Assembly (NCBI RefSeq): GCF_000375425.1
Contig: NZ_AQXG01000005.1
Location: 124,001-188,000 of the forward strand
Origin: Gracilimonas tropica DSM 19535
Lineage (GTDB): Bacteria; Bacteroidota; Rhodothermia; Balneolales; Balneolaceae
Reading direction: 5' to 3'
DNA length: 64,000 nucleotides
Shown here: positions 44,531 to 53,764 of the stretch, piece by piece
Layout of the letters: the number at the start of each line of letters is the position of its first letter
Position numbering within the stretch: position 1 is the first letter of the stretch
Made by a program: the position numbers and the translations under genes
The notes under the pieces: generated by a model
The model's database searches: none
Told to the model about the DNA's origin: nothing
What the model saw: the letters and a program-made list of their open reading frames with translations, nothing else

Positions 44531-46225
44531 TTATTGAATTTTGGTTATGAAATAATTTTCGGAATAAGGGGATTCCAGGTTCTCAGCTGCAAGTGCCGCT
44601 GACCTCAACGATTCAAACTGCCCTAAACTTACGCGCCAAAGCTGTCCATATTGTTGAGAGGCTACACTTGCCAATAACGATCGGTAACCTGCCTGAGCTA
44701 ATTCCTGCTGTTTAGCGCGCGCGCTGCTTTCGCTACTTAACGAAAAAACAACAATGGTGTATCCGTTGTTAGCGGTATTAACAGGCTGTCCCATAAGTCC
44801 ATATGTCGGCTGACCGGAAGGACTCTGTTGTGGTTGTGTAACTTCAGGCTCGGAAGGTTGTTCCGCCACGGAAGATTCGGGTTCCTGAGCAGGTGCCTGC
44901 TGCTGTTCCTGTGCCGGAGTTGGATTCTCTTGTGGTTGAGACTGTTTAGGTTGTGAAGCAGCAGGCGTTGAAGCTACCTGAGATTGCGGGGTAACGCCGG
45001 GAATATCTATAATTCCAAAATACCCCAATCCATAAGAACCCCCCGCCAACACGATAATGATCAGCAATATCCAAAGCATGACCGGAGGGCTTTGAGCCGG
45101 TGTTAAATCTTTTGTTTTGGGAGGTGTTGACTTAGAGCTTTCTTTGGATTTTTTATCCTCTTTTACTTCTTTCTTAGCTCCTTCCGAACTGATATTCTTG
45201 ATCACCGGAACGACTTCGTCTTTTGGCTTTTCTTTATTCTTGGTTTTATTGGGGATGACTTCTTCCTCCTCATCCTCTTCACCTGCTAACGATTCAAAAG
45301 GATCCGGATCGTCTTTAGCCTCATGATCTTCGTTGTCTGATTGAGGATCATTTTGCAGAACTTCAGCCACGTTTTCCTCTTCCTCGAGATCTTCGTCATC
45401 ATCATCCCCAAAAATGGAGCTTAAATCATCGTCAACAGGTTCCGGATCAACGTCATCGGATAGCTGTTTACTAAGTGCCGAAGCGAGGTCATCGCTGTCT
45501 TCACTTTCCTCCTCGGTTTCTTCAAATAAGGAATCGAAAGGGTTTTCTTCTTCTTCTTCGGTATCGTTCTCATTCATCGGTTCCTGTTCACCCAACAAGC
45601 CTGAGAACGTGCGCTCGGCCGTATCATCTTTATAAGTGTCAATTCCCCATTTATCAGGACCGGGTTTTGGAAGGGTGTCATCTTCAGGGTCCTCTGCCGA
45701 GAGCTCTTGTTCATCTTCTGCTTCTTCCCTGAAATCCATGCCTGCTATTTCAAAAGGATCTTCAAATTCATCGCTTTCAATGGTATCCTCGTCAGGGGCG
45801 TCTTCGTTGGTAGCATCAGCAGTATCAAGCTCAAAAGCCGGAGTCAGCTCATCGTCCTGCTCCTCTTCATCAGGATTACCCAGCAAGCCACTGAATGGGT
45901 CTTCCTCAGCTACAGGCTCTGATATTTCTTCTTCTTGCTCATCAGGTTCTTCCGGTTCCCCGGCTGAAGCTTCATCCATCTCGATCGGCTCCATTCCGGC
46001 GTACTTATAGTTGATCTCGGTAGCCAGGTCGTCATTGGGAATAAAAATAATGTTATTCCCAAATCCGCTGAACACTCCGAAGCCGTCAACTTCATACGCA
46101 TCACCTTCAGAAATGGCCTCTTTGATCTCATCAATAAGTTTAGAAAGCCGTTCTTCAACAGAATCGGGTTCCTGTCCTAAAGCGTCGGCAAGTAATTCTA
46201 CTAATTTTGAATGATCGATATGCAT
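44531..46225 (-). CDS. Membrane protein with N-terminal HU-like domain, acidic repeat region and C-terminal SPOR domain
   Basis: 564 residues. Residues 1-75 form an HU/CCDC81-like module (KLVELLADALGQEPDSVEE, AYEVDGFGVFSGFGNNIIF). About 76-325 is a very acidic, probably disordered region that holds six copies of a short motif: DPFSGLLG (109), DPFEIAG (156), RTFSGLLG (205), NPFDSLF (228), DDLSSIFG (266), DPFESLAG (308). Basic KEKPKDE-type sequence precedes a single transmembrane helix (382-402). A Pro/Gln linker leads to a periplasmic SPOR domain (about 487-564, YTIVVFSLSSESSARAKQQEL, WRVSLGQFES), which binds denuded peptidoglycan. It should link cytoplasmic partners to the cell wall. Confidence 0.9.
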   Translation of the reverse strand: MHIDHSKLVELLADALGQEPDSVEERLSKLIDEIKEAISEGDAYEVDGFGVFSGFGNNIIFIPNDDLATEINYKYAGMEPIEMDEASAGEPEEPDEQEEEISEPVAEEDPFSGLLGNPDEEEQDDELTPAFELDTADATNEDAPDEDTIESDEFEDPFEIAGMDFREEAEDEQELSAEDPEDDTLPKPGPDKWGIDTYKDDTAERTFSGLLGEQEPMNENDTEEEEENPFDSLFEETEEESEDSDDLASALSKQLSDDVDPEPVDDDLSSIFGDDDDEDLEEEENVAEVLQNDPQSDNEDHEAKDDPDPFESLAGEEDEEEEVIPNKTKNKEKPKDEVVPVIKNISSEGAKKEVKEDKKSKESSKSTPPKTKDLTPAQSPPVMLWILLIIIVLAGGSYGLGYFGIIDIPGVTPQSQVASTPAASQPKQSQPQENPTPAQEQQQAPAQEPESSVAEQPSEPEVTQPQQSPSGQPTYGLMGQPVNTANNGYTIVVFSLSSESSARAKQQELAQAGYRSLLASVASQQYGQLWRVSLGQFESLRSAALAAENLESPYSENYFITKIQ

Positions 46226-46228
46226 TGC

Positions 46229-46426
46229 TTACCCCTTATTTTCCGGCGTGAATTCAATGGTATCTTTGGGAGGCATCATCACATTGGTGCCGTCCGCTCG
46301 TTTTTCCTGTTTTTGATTATGGTGAACCGGTTTAAAGGCTCCCATTCCTTTCAGTTCAACAGAATTTTTCATGATGATCTGATCCCGAATCACGATTCCC
46401 AAAGTTTCAATAAAGTCGTCCGACAT
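46229..46426 (-). CDS. Half-size HU-family DNA-binding-like protein
   Basis: 65 residues: DFIETLGIVIRDQIIMKNSVELKGMGAFKPVHHNQ, ending in MMPPKDTIEFTPENKG. It matches the core beta-sheet and arm of Bacteroidota HU-like proteins but lacks the first alpha helix and the last helix of a full 90-residue HU. It sits 3 bases before the HU/SPOR gene and 7 bases after the barrel gene stop, inside the operon. It could pair with the HU-like head of the downstream protein; this is inference. DNA binding is uncertain because the DNA-clasping arm is short. Confidence 0.8.
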   Translation of the reverse strand: MSDDFIETLGIVIRDQIIMKNSVELKGMGAFKPVHHNQKQEKRADGTNVMMPPKDTIEFTPENKG

Positions 46427-46433
46427 AGTAATT

Positions 46434-48158
46434 CTACAGTTTTATGGTTAACCCGCCAAAGATCTGTAAGGGGCGTTCCTGATACCCGTCCCAGATCTCG
46501 TATTCCTGGCTAAGAATATTCAACAATTTAGCATAAACACCAAAGGTCTCATTGATCTCATATTCGGCTCCGGCATTCAGCAGTAAGAAAGCGTTAAGCT
46601 CTGTTCCGGTTTCCGGAGATTGCCGCTTGCCAATATATTCCGTCCAGCCATTAATTTTTAACTGTTTTACCGGTTTAAAAGAAACAGCTCCTTTGACACC
46701 CATTTTTTCCTCATAAGGGATAGTTTGGCCGGAACTTAAATTTGGAGCACGGAAATATACCCGCCCATCGGCCCAAAATTTTTCCGGAATGAGCTGATAA
46801 TTGGCTCCGGCATAAAATTCAAAGATGTTGGCGTTGGCGTAGTTGATGTCATAGAAATCGGCAAAAGTTATAGGCGCGGTGTTAATTCTGCGCTGATAAA
46901 CGGCATGATTCTTAATATGGACATAACTGGTACCGACAAAAATTCTATTTCCTTCCAATAGTTTATAATTGACAGTTCCCTCGGCTTTCATTTTGTAAGA
47001 ATGCTGTAGCTGGAATCTGTTTTGGAGAAAGCGGTTATATTGCTGATGGTCTTGAACGCTTTTCATCTCCGGTTTTCCGAAAGCAATGCCTGTTAATGAA
47101 AGCTTATCAGTAAAATTATGAACAACCTCAATCTCAGGGGTAAAATAAACGTCATCAGAAAAAGCATCTGAGGCATATGCGATCCCTGCTTTACCTCGCA
47201 CAGTAGTCGTGAAATTAAACAGACGCTTATACTGAAAAGCAGCATTCGCTAAAACCCAATTTTCATCGTTTGCCTGACTGGGATTATAGCTTCCGGCATC
47301 AATATTCGCAGAGGCTTCAAATGTTTCATACATGCGTTTTCCTGTCCAATAATTTGAATAGGATGCAAACAGCTTATTTTCTGAAATATCACCATTTCCC
47401 AAGCCCGAATTCCCATCATTAAAAGTGGAGGAAAAGAAACTTCCGCCCGCGGCTAAATTCCACCCGGTGAAATTATTCTTTTTATTCTGAAGGGCAACCT
47501 GTCCGTTAATGCCCACATAATCTTTGCTTGCGGTTTCTCCGATAAAATTTTGCTGGATGCTATCGTCGAGATCAAATACATAATTATGATCACTCAAAGC
47601 TCCTACATCCAGAATTAGCTTCAGATCTTCTGTTCGCTGGTTGATGTACTTTCCACTTATATCCATGTATCGAAATCCACTTTCCTGATTATCCAAATGC
47701 CCATCCGAGGCGCTAAGATTCAGGTTTGAAGAAAGCAGGCTTGTTTCATTCAGCCTGTAAAAACCATAAGCCTCCAGTTCCGGTGAAAGAAAGCTGCCAA
47801 AACCACCGCGGGCATAGAGATTAGTGCGATCAGGTGTTTGCAGTATGGATCTTTGGGGTGGCGCGGGACGGTCGAGCTCGGTAACGGAAACATCGGCAAC
47901 GGCTTCATCACGGTTCTCAATGAAGGGCATGCGATTGGCATCAATTTGATATACGCGGGGCTCGGGATTAAAGCCAAGAATGGATTGGCGCCTTAAACCC
48001 GGAAAGCGCGCACGGAATTCACTTCGTATCTCAATATCCTGTGGATTGATTTCCGGCAATAGCGAACCATCCCCTCCGCCCTGTGTGGCCTGGGCAGAAG
48101 AAATAGCCGGTAAGAATAATAAAACTAAAAGGGATAAAAGCGGTGTAGATCTCATCAT
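46434..48158 (-). CDS. Outer-membrane beta-barrel protein, TonB-receptor-like without visible plug
   Basis: 574 residues, signal peptide (SLLVLLFLPAISSAQA). The N-terminal 100 mature residues (DIEIRSEFRARFPGLRRQSIL, YQIDANRMPFIENRDEAV) do not show a plug domain. Then alternating strands (SYNPSQANDENWVLANAAFQYKR-like) reach a C-terminus with GVYAKLLNILSQEYEIWDGY and ending FGGLTIKL, which resembles the last strands of TonB-dependent receptors. It is the first gene of the operon with ExbB/ExbD/TonB. Either a receptor that gets its plug in trans or a different Ton-coupled barrel. Confidence 0.82.
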   Translation of the reverse strand: MMRSTPLLSLLVLLFLPAISSAQATQGGGDGSLLPEINPQDIEIRSEFRARFPGLRRQSILGFNPEPRVYQIDANRMPFIENRDEAVADVSVTELDRPAPPQRSILQTPDRTNLYARGGFGSFLSPELEAYGFYRLNETSLLSSNLNLSASDGHLDNQESGFRYMDISGKYINQRTEDLKLILDVGALSDHNYVFDLDDSIQQNFIGETASKDYVGINGQVALQNKKNNFTGWNLAAGGSFFSSTFNDGNSGLGNGDISENKLFASYSNYWTGKRMYETFEASANIDAGSYNPSQANDENWVLANAAFQYKRLFNFTTTVRGKAGIAYASDAFSDDVYFTPEIEVVHNFTDKLSLTGIAFGKPEMKSVQDHQQYNRFLQNRFQLQHSYKMKAEGTVNYKLLEGNRIFVGTSYVHIKNHAVYQRRINTAPITFADFYDINYANANIFEFYAGANYQLIPEKFWADGRVYFRAPNLSSGQTIPYEEKMGVKGAVSFKPVKQLKINGWTEYIGKRQSPETGTELNAFLLLNAGAEYEINETFGVYAKLLNILSQEYEIWDGYQERPLQIFGGLTIKL

Positions 48159-48298
48159 TGAACTGCGTTTCTTGAATGTACTAATTTTTGAAGGAAGGTT
48201 TAAGGATTAGCTAACGAAAAGATGTACCGGGAATTACAGGGTGTTGTTCCTTCGCTGGCTGCCGAATTGGAAGGCGGATGAGGCAGTTGCTGCGGATA

Positions 48299-48382
48299 GT
48301 CACGGATTAATTATGATTGGGAGCTACAGACACTTAGTTGAAGTTTATCTGTGAAAATCTGCCCCATCCGTGTCATCCGTGT
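48299..48382. repeat. Intergenic ATCCGTG-type inverted element (element 4)
   Basis: CACGGAT at 48301-48307 faces ATCCGTGT at 48366-48373 and again at 48375-48382 (9-base step), with a weaker copy ATCTGTGA at 48348. Same words as at 26637-26686. Located between nadA and the outer-membrane barrel gene, both minus strand; the remaining sequence in the 261-base gap shows nothing else. Confidence 0.6.
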
Positions 48383-48419
48383 TCTATTCCAAATACCAAT
48401 CGAACGAGGATTTATAACA

Positions 48420-49529
48420 CTAAGAGCGTTCCAGCATTCGATTTAGGGCAAGTACGGCGTATTCCGCTACTTCATTTGGAACCGTGATTTGATTGACCAC
48501 TTCGCCCTGCTCCAGCTTTTCAAGCGACCACAACAGATGCGGCAGGTCAATGCGGTTCATCGTCAAACACGGACACATAAATGGATTCAAGGAAACAATC
48601 TCCTTATCGGGATTTTCCTGTGCGAGTCGGTTTACAAGATTCATTTCAGTACCGATGGCCCACTTGCTGCCCGGCTCTGCATTTTCAATCGTGTTTATGA
48701 TGAAACTGGTAGAACCGTTCAGGTCTGAATTTTGCACCACCTCAAACGTACATTCGGGGTGAACCAGGATTTTCATGTCCGGCTCTTGCTTGCGCAGGTT
48801 TTCGATGTGCTTCACATTGAACTTTTCGTGAACCGAGCAGTGTCCTTTCCAGAGGATCACTTTCACGTCTTTGAAATCACCTTCGTACTCAAACTTGCCT
48901 TCCAGCGGAGCCCAAACAGCCATGTGTTCTAATGGAATTCCGAGATCGTAAGCGGTATTTCTTCCCAAATGCTGGTCGGGCAAAAACAGGATTCGTTCTT
49001 TTTGAGTGAACGCCCATTCCAGCATTTTTTTAGCATTGGAAGATGTAACGGTAGCGCCGCCATGTTTTCCTACAAACCCTTTGATGGCGGCCGTCGAATT
49101 CACGTAGGTAAGAGGCAAAATGGTATCGCCCCAAATTTCCTGCATTGTTTCCCATCCTGCCTCCGTTTGGTCGATATCGGCCATGTCTGCCATGGAGCAG
49201 CCGGCTCGCATGTCGGGGAGAATTACTTTTTGATCTGGCCCGGTAAGCATATCAGCGGTTTCGGCCATGAAGTGGACTCCGCAGAATGGGATGAATTCAG
49301 CGTCCGGTTTGGTAGTACAGATCTGGGCAAGCTTCAGGGAATCTCCACGGGCATCAGCAAACTGGATGACTTCATCTTTTTGGTAATGATGTCCCGGTAT
49401 AAAAAGCCGCTTCCCAAATTTTGCTTTAATCTCCCGGACACGGCCTTCCATTTCTTCAACAGAAAGCTCGGAATAGCGTTTAGGGAGAGAAACTTCGGAC
49501 TCAATGTCTAATATGTCTAATACTTCCAT
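48420..49529 (-). CDS. nadA: Quinolinate synthase
   Basis: 369 residues. The Bacillus-type long NadA form: [28 protein letters not shown], the 4Fe-4S cysteines in [23 protein letters not shown] and [11 protein letters not shown], and [12 protein letters not shown] plus [13 protein letters not shown]. It condenses iminoaspartate and dihydroxyacetone phosphate to quinolinate for NAD. NadB is not in the window. Oxygen-sensitive cluster enzyme, cytoplasmic. Confidence 0.97.
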   Translation of the reverse strand: MEVLDILDIESEVSLPKRYSELSVEEMEGRVREIKAKFGKRLFIPGHHYQKDEVIQFADARGDSLKLAQICTTKPDAEFIPFCGVHFMAETADMLTGPDQKVILPDMRAGCSMADMADIDQTEAGWETMQEIWGDTILPLTYVNSTAAIKGFVGKHGGATVTSSNAKKMLEWAFTQKERILFLPDQHLGRNTAYDLGIPLEHMAVWAPLEGKFEYEGDFKDVKVILWKGHCSVHEKFNVKHIENLRKQEPDMKILVHPECTFEVVQNSDLNGSTSFIINTIENAEPGSKWAIGTEMNLVNRLAQENPDKEIVSLNPFMCPCLTMNRIDLPHLLWSLEKLEQGEVVNQITVPNEVAEYAVLALNRMLERS

Positions 49530-49880
49530 AAGTGTATGATTTGCTGAGGAGTCAAGCTAACACCAAAAGATGAAGGTCGGTTCCTAAAGCTGATTTTAAC
49601 CAGATTATTAAGCAACCATAAAGGTAAGAAAAAATTCAGTGAATATATGTTTGAGTAAACTGCTTGTATAGTGTTAAAGTATACCGGCCAACTTCACTAC
49701 TGAGGAAAAAGCTTTTGATTAAAGCGTGTAAGGTATAACCAATAAAAAAAGGTCAGGAAAGCTAAATCATTGGTGTACTGTCGATAACGCCCATAAAGTA
49801 TATATAACGGGCCCGAAGGTTCTTGTAGAAAAGAAAAAGCTTTGTATTTTAGCACGTTCTATTTTGTTAGTGTAAAATAC
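49530..49880. other. 351-base intergenic region upstream of the propeller kinase
   Basis: Leader region between divergent genes. CAGGAAAGCTA at 49754-49764 lies 127 bases before the kinase ATG; the same word lies 129 bases before the PAS kinase ATG (31484-31494). Later words ACGC (49785) and CCGAA (49813) recur in the same order. The rest shows no coding or known RNA signal. Confidence 0.45.
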
Positions 49881-52800
49881 ATGGTTGGCTCAAATAAAGG
49901 AAAAGTAAGCTTCTCAGTGCTTTCTGTAGTTATTCTATGGATAAGTTTTTGTTCAATCTTGAGCCATGCTCAGGGCGTCAAATTATCTGCAAATAAATCA
50001 ACAGAAAATTTTGAGAAAAACTTTCAGGACTACGTTGTTACCCATTTCGGTCTGGAAGATGGCCTGCCTCAGAGTTCAATAAATGACATTATTCAAACAA
50101 GAGACGGTTATATCTGGTTTGCAACATTTGGGGGGTTAGTACGATTTGACGGTCATTCCTTTACCACCTTCAATCGGTCTAATACACCGGGGTTGGAATC
50201 AGAACGGTTGCTTAAAATATTTGGAGATCGAGAAGGCGGAATATGGTTGGTTCCGGAAGATACCCAAACCAGCATAATGCATTTTAAAAATGGAGTATGT
50301 ACAAAATACAATTTTGGAAATGAGATAACCGTAAACTTTGGAATATATGAGGACGACCGGGGAAACATTTGGGTAACGGCCCTTGAATCGGTTTTTAGAT
50401 TTACGGGCAATGGATTTGAAAAAGCTGAAATTAGTCAAGATCCCGATTTGGTGGAAAAGGCTTTGCAAGATTCAAAAGGGGTTTGGATCGGTGATGAAAA
50501 TTACATCCTAAAAACAACCGGACAGAAAGTAGTAGAAGTATATGATTCCATTCCGGGAAATCAATCAAGAATTGTTCAGGTTATAGAACATCCGTTAAAA
50601 CCAGATAAACTGTTGGTTGGAACTAGTCAAAATGGAATTTTTGAACTATCGAAAGAAAAGAACAAAGTATCTCCTGTCAAGTATTCACTGCCTTATGACT
50701 ATTTTCTCTCGTTCAGGACGGACCAAAAGCATAACATTTATGTAATGACCGCTGAGGGGGTAATTTATTGGGATGAGGAGAAGTTTAAAATATTTGATCC
50801 AATTGCCCCCCAAAAAGATGTAAAGCGGAAGATCGTCTATCAAGACAATGAGGGAAACTATTGGCTGGGAACGGAGGGAGATGGCTTATATAAATTTAAA
50901 AAGTCTATTATTTCCATGATAGATGAAAAAGATGGTCTGGATAACGGGAAGATGCTGTCTTTTACCAAACTTAGTGATGGAACCATACTGTTTTCGACAA
51001 ATTGTGGGGGGATCTTTGAGTGGAAAAATGGAAGGGCTTCAAAGTCAACACTACATTCATATTACGAAAGTGCATGTAATTGGTCCGTATTTCAGGATTC
51101 TGACGATAGAATATGGGTTGGAGGAGCGGTTCCTTTTGTAACGGAGGCACTTGATAAGCCCGGTAAGGAATTGGGGGCTGAGCAAGGATACAACGGCTTC
51201 GGGGTTTTTGCGATCACCGAGGATTCCGAGGGCAATAGATGGGTTGCCTCATCTAATGGGCTTTATGTTTTTAATAATGAGGATGTGGTTACTGAGGTGT
51301 ACACCGTCTCTGACGGGTTGTACTATGATCACGCCAGCTCATTATATGAAGATAAAGACGGAGTAATGTGGGTGGGGACAAAGGGTGGCTTAAATACCAT
51401 AAAGAATGGAAAAGTTACGAAGATCAGATTGTTAAAATACGGAGAGCAGGATGTTTCCGAGCCTTGGGTTAGAGCCATACATAGGGATAAAGATGAGCGG
51501 GGAGGTATGTGGTTTGGTACCTATGGCAATGGTTTGTTTTATTGGAAAGATGGAGTGCTCACCAATATCACAACCCGAGAAGGGTTATTTGATGATATTG
51601 TATCTCATATTGTGGAAGATGAAAATGGATATTTTTGGATGGGCAGCAATCGAGGAATATCCCGTGTACATAAATCTGAATTGTTAGATTTTATTGAAGG
51701 AAAGATTGAAGAGGTACATGCCTATTCTTATGGTAAATTAGATGGGATGAATTCAGCAGAAACAAATGGTGGGTTTCAACCAAGCACCGTTATGGATTCA
51801 TTAGGGAATATTTATTTTCCCACGGTAGATGGCGTAGCCGTTGTCTCAACCACAGGGGTGACTAAAAATGAAATTCCACCTCCGGTCTATATCGAACAAC
51901 TTAGAACCAGTGAAGGAATCCGCCCATTTTCACCATCGATTACCCTTCCTTACGACAATGCTTTTTTAGAAATTAACTATACGGCTATTAGTTTTAGAAG
52001 ACCCGGGGAGGTACAGTTCAAATATAGGCTGAAAGGCCTTGGAGATTCCTGGATCGATGTAAAGAACCAAAGAGTGGCTCTTTACTCTAACATACCCCCG
52101 GGGGAATATACTTTTCAGGTGATAGCGAGCAATCATGATGGAGTTTGGAATTATGAAGGAGCTTCTTTGTCCGTCACGGTGATTCCTCCATTTTGGCAAA
52201 CCTGGTGGTTCTACATCATTTTTGGGGCTTTATTCATATCCATGGGATCGGGAATATATTATTACAAAGTAAATCAACTTAGAAAAGAAAATGAGCGAAA
52301 GAAAAGGTTTTCGGAACAACTGATAGAGTCTCAGGAAACAGAGCGGAGAAGGATTGCCAAGGAGTTGCATGATGGTTTGGGGCAACAGATTCTGGTTATA
52401 AAAAACCGGGCCGAGCTTGCTCAAAATCACATTCATAAACCGGAGGAGGTTGCAAACCAGTTAAAAGAGATCATGCTAAGTGCAATGAGTTCCATTGGAG
52501 ACGTTCGAAATATTTCGCATGGGTTACTACCGGTACATCTGGAAAAATTTGGACTCAAAGAAGCTATTATGAATTTGTGTGATCAGCTTCAAAGGACTTC
52601 CGCCATAGAATGGAGCTACCATGTTGATGAAATTGACGGCCTGATTCCAAAAGACAAAGAGATCAACTTTTACAGGATCATTCAGGAAGCTGTAAACAAT
52701 ATTTTAAAACACGCGAATGCAACTGAGGCATCGGTGTTAATCAAACGAACGAGTACCGGAGTTAATGCGCTTATTTTGGACGATGGAAAGGGGTTTAAGT

Positions 52801-52955
52801 CTAAACAAAAAAATTCCTTAAAAGGACTCGGTTTGTTGGGAATGGAAGAAAGAATGGAAAGTTTAGCCGGAAAGCTGGAAATAGAATCTGAACCTGGAAA
52901 TGGAACCGTAATACGAATATTTATCCCTTCTGAGCAGTATGAAAAAACAGTATGA
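49881..52955 (+). CDS. Hybrid-type propeller sensor histidine kinase (reg_prop, Y_Y_Y, HisKA_3)
   Basis: 1024 residues from the ATG at 49881 (a TTG at 49842 is also in frame). Signal peptide (VVILWISFCSILSHAQG). About 50-680 are two-component-regulator propeller repeats (DGYIWFATFGGLVRFDG, GMWFGTYGNGLFYWKDG, GYFWMGSNRGISRVHKSELL), then a Y_Y_Y domain (about 690-760, RLKGLGDSWIDVKNQRVALY). One transmembrane helix (about 775-795) leads to HisKA_3 with RRIAKELHDGLGQQ (His830) and HATPase with ILKHANATEASV and GLGLLGMEERMESL. The propeller sits in the periplasm and probably senses a glycan or oligosaccharide. Partner regulator follows. Confidence 0.95.
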   Translation: MVGSNKGKVSFSVLSVVILWISFCSILSHAQGVKLSANKSTENFEKNFQDYVVTHFGLEDGLPQSSINDIIQTRDGYIWFATFGGLVRFDGHSFTTFNRSNTPGLESERLLKIFGDREGGIWLVPEDTQTSIMHFKNGVCTKYNFGNEITVNFGIYEDDRGNIWVTALESVFRFTGNGFEKAEISQDPDLVEKALQDSKGVWIGDENYILKTTGQKVVEVYDSIPGNQSRIVQVIEHPLKPDKLLVGTSQNGIFELSKEKNKVSPVKYSLPYDYFLSFRTDQKHNIYVMTAEGVIYWDEEKFKIFDPIAPQKDVKRKIVYQDNEGNYWLGTEGDGLYKFKKSIISMIDEKDGLDNGKMLSFTKLSDGTILFSTNCGGIFEWKNGRASKSTLHSYYESACNWSVFQDSDDRIWVGGAVPFVTEALDKPGKELGAEQGYNGFGVFAITEDSEGNRWVASSNGLYVFNNEDVVTEVYTVSDGLYYDHASSLYEDKDGVMWVGTKGGLNTIKNGKVTKIRLLKYGEQDVSEPWVRAIHRDKDERGGMWFGTYGNGLFYWKDGVLTNITTREGLFDDIVSHIVEDENGYFWMGSNRGISRVHKSELLDFIEGKIEEVHAYSYGKLDGMNSAETNGGFQPSTVMDSLGNIYFPTVDGVAVVSTTGVTKNEIPPPVYIEQLRTSEGIRPFSPSITLPYDNAFLEINYTAISFRRPGEVQFKYRLKGLGDSWIDVKNQRVALYSNIPPGEYTFQVIASNHDGVWNYEGASLSVTVIPPFWQTWWFYIIFGALFISMGSGIYYYKVNQLRKENERKKRFSEQLIESQETERRRIAKELHDGLGQQILVIKNRAELAQNHIHKPEEVANQLKEIMLSAMSSIGDVRNISHGLLPVHLEKFGLKEAIMNLCDQLQRTSAIEWSYHVDEIDGLIPKDKEINFYRIIQEAVNNILKHANATEASVLIKRTSTGVNALILDDGKGFKSKQKNSLKGLGLLGMEERMESLAGKLEIESEPGNGTVIRIFIPSEQYEKTV

Positions 52956-53583
52956 TATTTTAATAGCTGATGATCATTCATTAATAAGAAACGGCCTGCG
53001 GCAAATGCTTGATTCCGAGTCTGCATATCGTATCACTGAGGTGAATAATGGTAAGAACGCATTGCAGCTGATTCGGGAGAAAAAGTTTGATATGGCCATC
53101 CTGGATATTGAAATGCCGGAGATGACCGGGTTTGAAGTGGCCCAGAAGGTTCATAATGAATCTATACTGATCGATATTATATTTCTGACCATGTTCAAGG
53201 ATGAGACGTTGTTTAATAAAGCGATGGATATTGGAGTGAAGGGGTATGTTTTGAAAGAGAACACGGTTTCTGAAATTCAAAAATGTGTTCAAACAGTATT
53301 GTCTGGATCTTACTATTTAAGTCCGGCTATTTCTGAATTTTTGATCCGACGTAATACCAGGCTCACTTCTGCGGCTTCAGATAAAAAGGGAATCCATCTC
53401 CTGACGCCCTCAGAAAAAAATATCCTAAAGCTTGTTGCTGACATGAAGACCAGTCAGCAGATTGCCGAAGAACTGAGCATCAGTGTAAAAACGGTGCAAA
53501 ATCATCGGCATAATATTTGTAACAAACTGGATCTCAGCGGAACCCATGCCCTTCTTAAGTTTGCCGTTGAGAATGCCTCATAG
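52939..53583 (+). CDS. LuxR/NarL-type response regulator
   Basis: 214 residues. Receiver with LIADDHSLIRNGLRQML, Asp56 in MAILDIEMPEMTG and VKGYVLKENTVSEI. The C-terminal LuxR helix-turn-helix (about 145-210) reads LLTPSEKNILKLVADMKTSQQIAEELSISVKTVQNHRHNI. It overlaps the propeller kinase by 17 bases and is its direct output partner. Targets may include the surface genes downstream; this is inferred from the neighbourhood. Confidence 0.95.
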   Translation: MKKQYDILIADDHSLIRNGLRQMLDSESAYRITEVNNGKNALQLIREKKFDMAILDIEMPEMTGFEVAQKVHNESILIDIIFLTMFKDETLFNKAMDIGVKGYVLKENTVSEIQKCVQTVLSGSYYLSPAISEFLIRRNTRLTSAASDKKGIHLLTPSEKNILKLVADMKTSQQIAEELSISVKTVQNHRHNICNKLDLSGTHALLKFAVENAS

Positions 53584-53764
53584 CCCGTTCTGAATTTTAA
53601 TTTCGTTACGTGTAGGCAGTAATACCCATACGATTGAGTAGCCCTTCCTATTTATTTATCAGGACAAAATATGGAGTTTGAGTCTGTTGGGGCATAAAGC
53701 CCTCTCTTCTATTTGATCTACGTTGACTAGAAGGCTTGACTAACTTCAAATTGGGTATAATACA

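Noticed and set aside
45117-46214. Long plus-strand Ser-rich open frames
   Set aside because: They are the complement of the acidic Glu/Asp repeats of the HU/SPOR gene; low-complexity shadow with no start signal or family.
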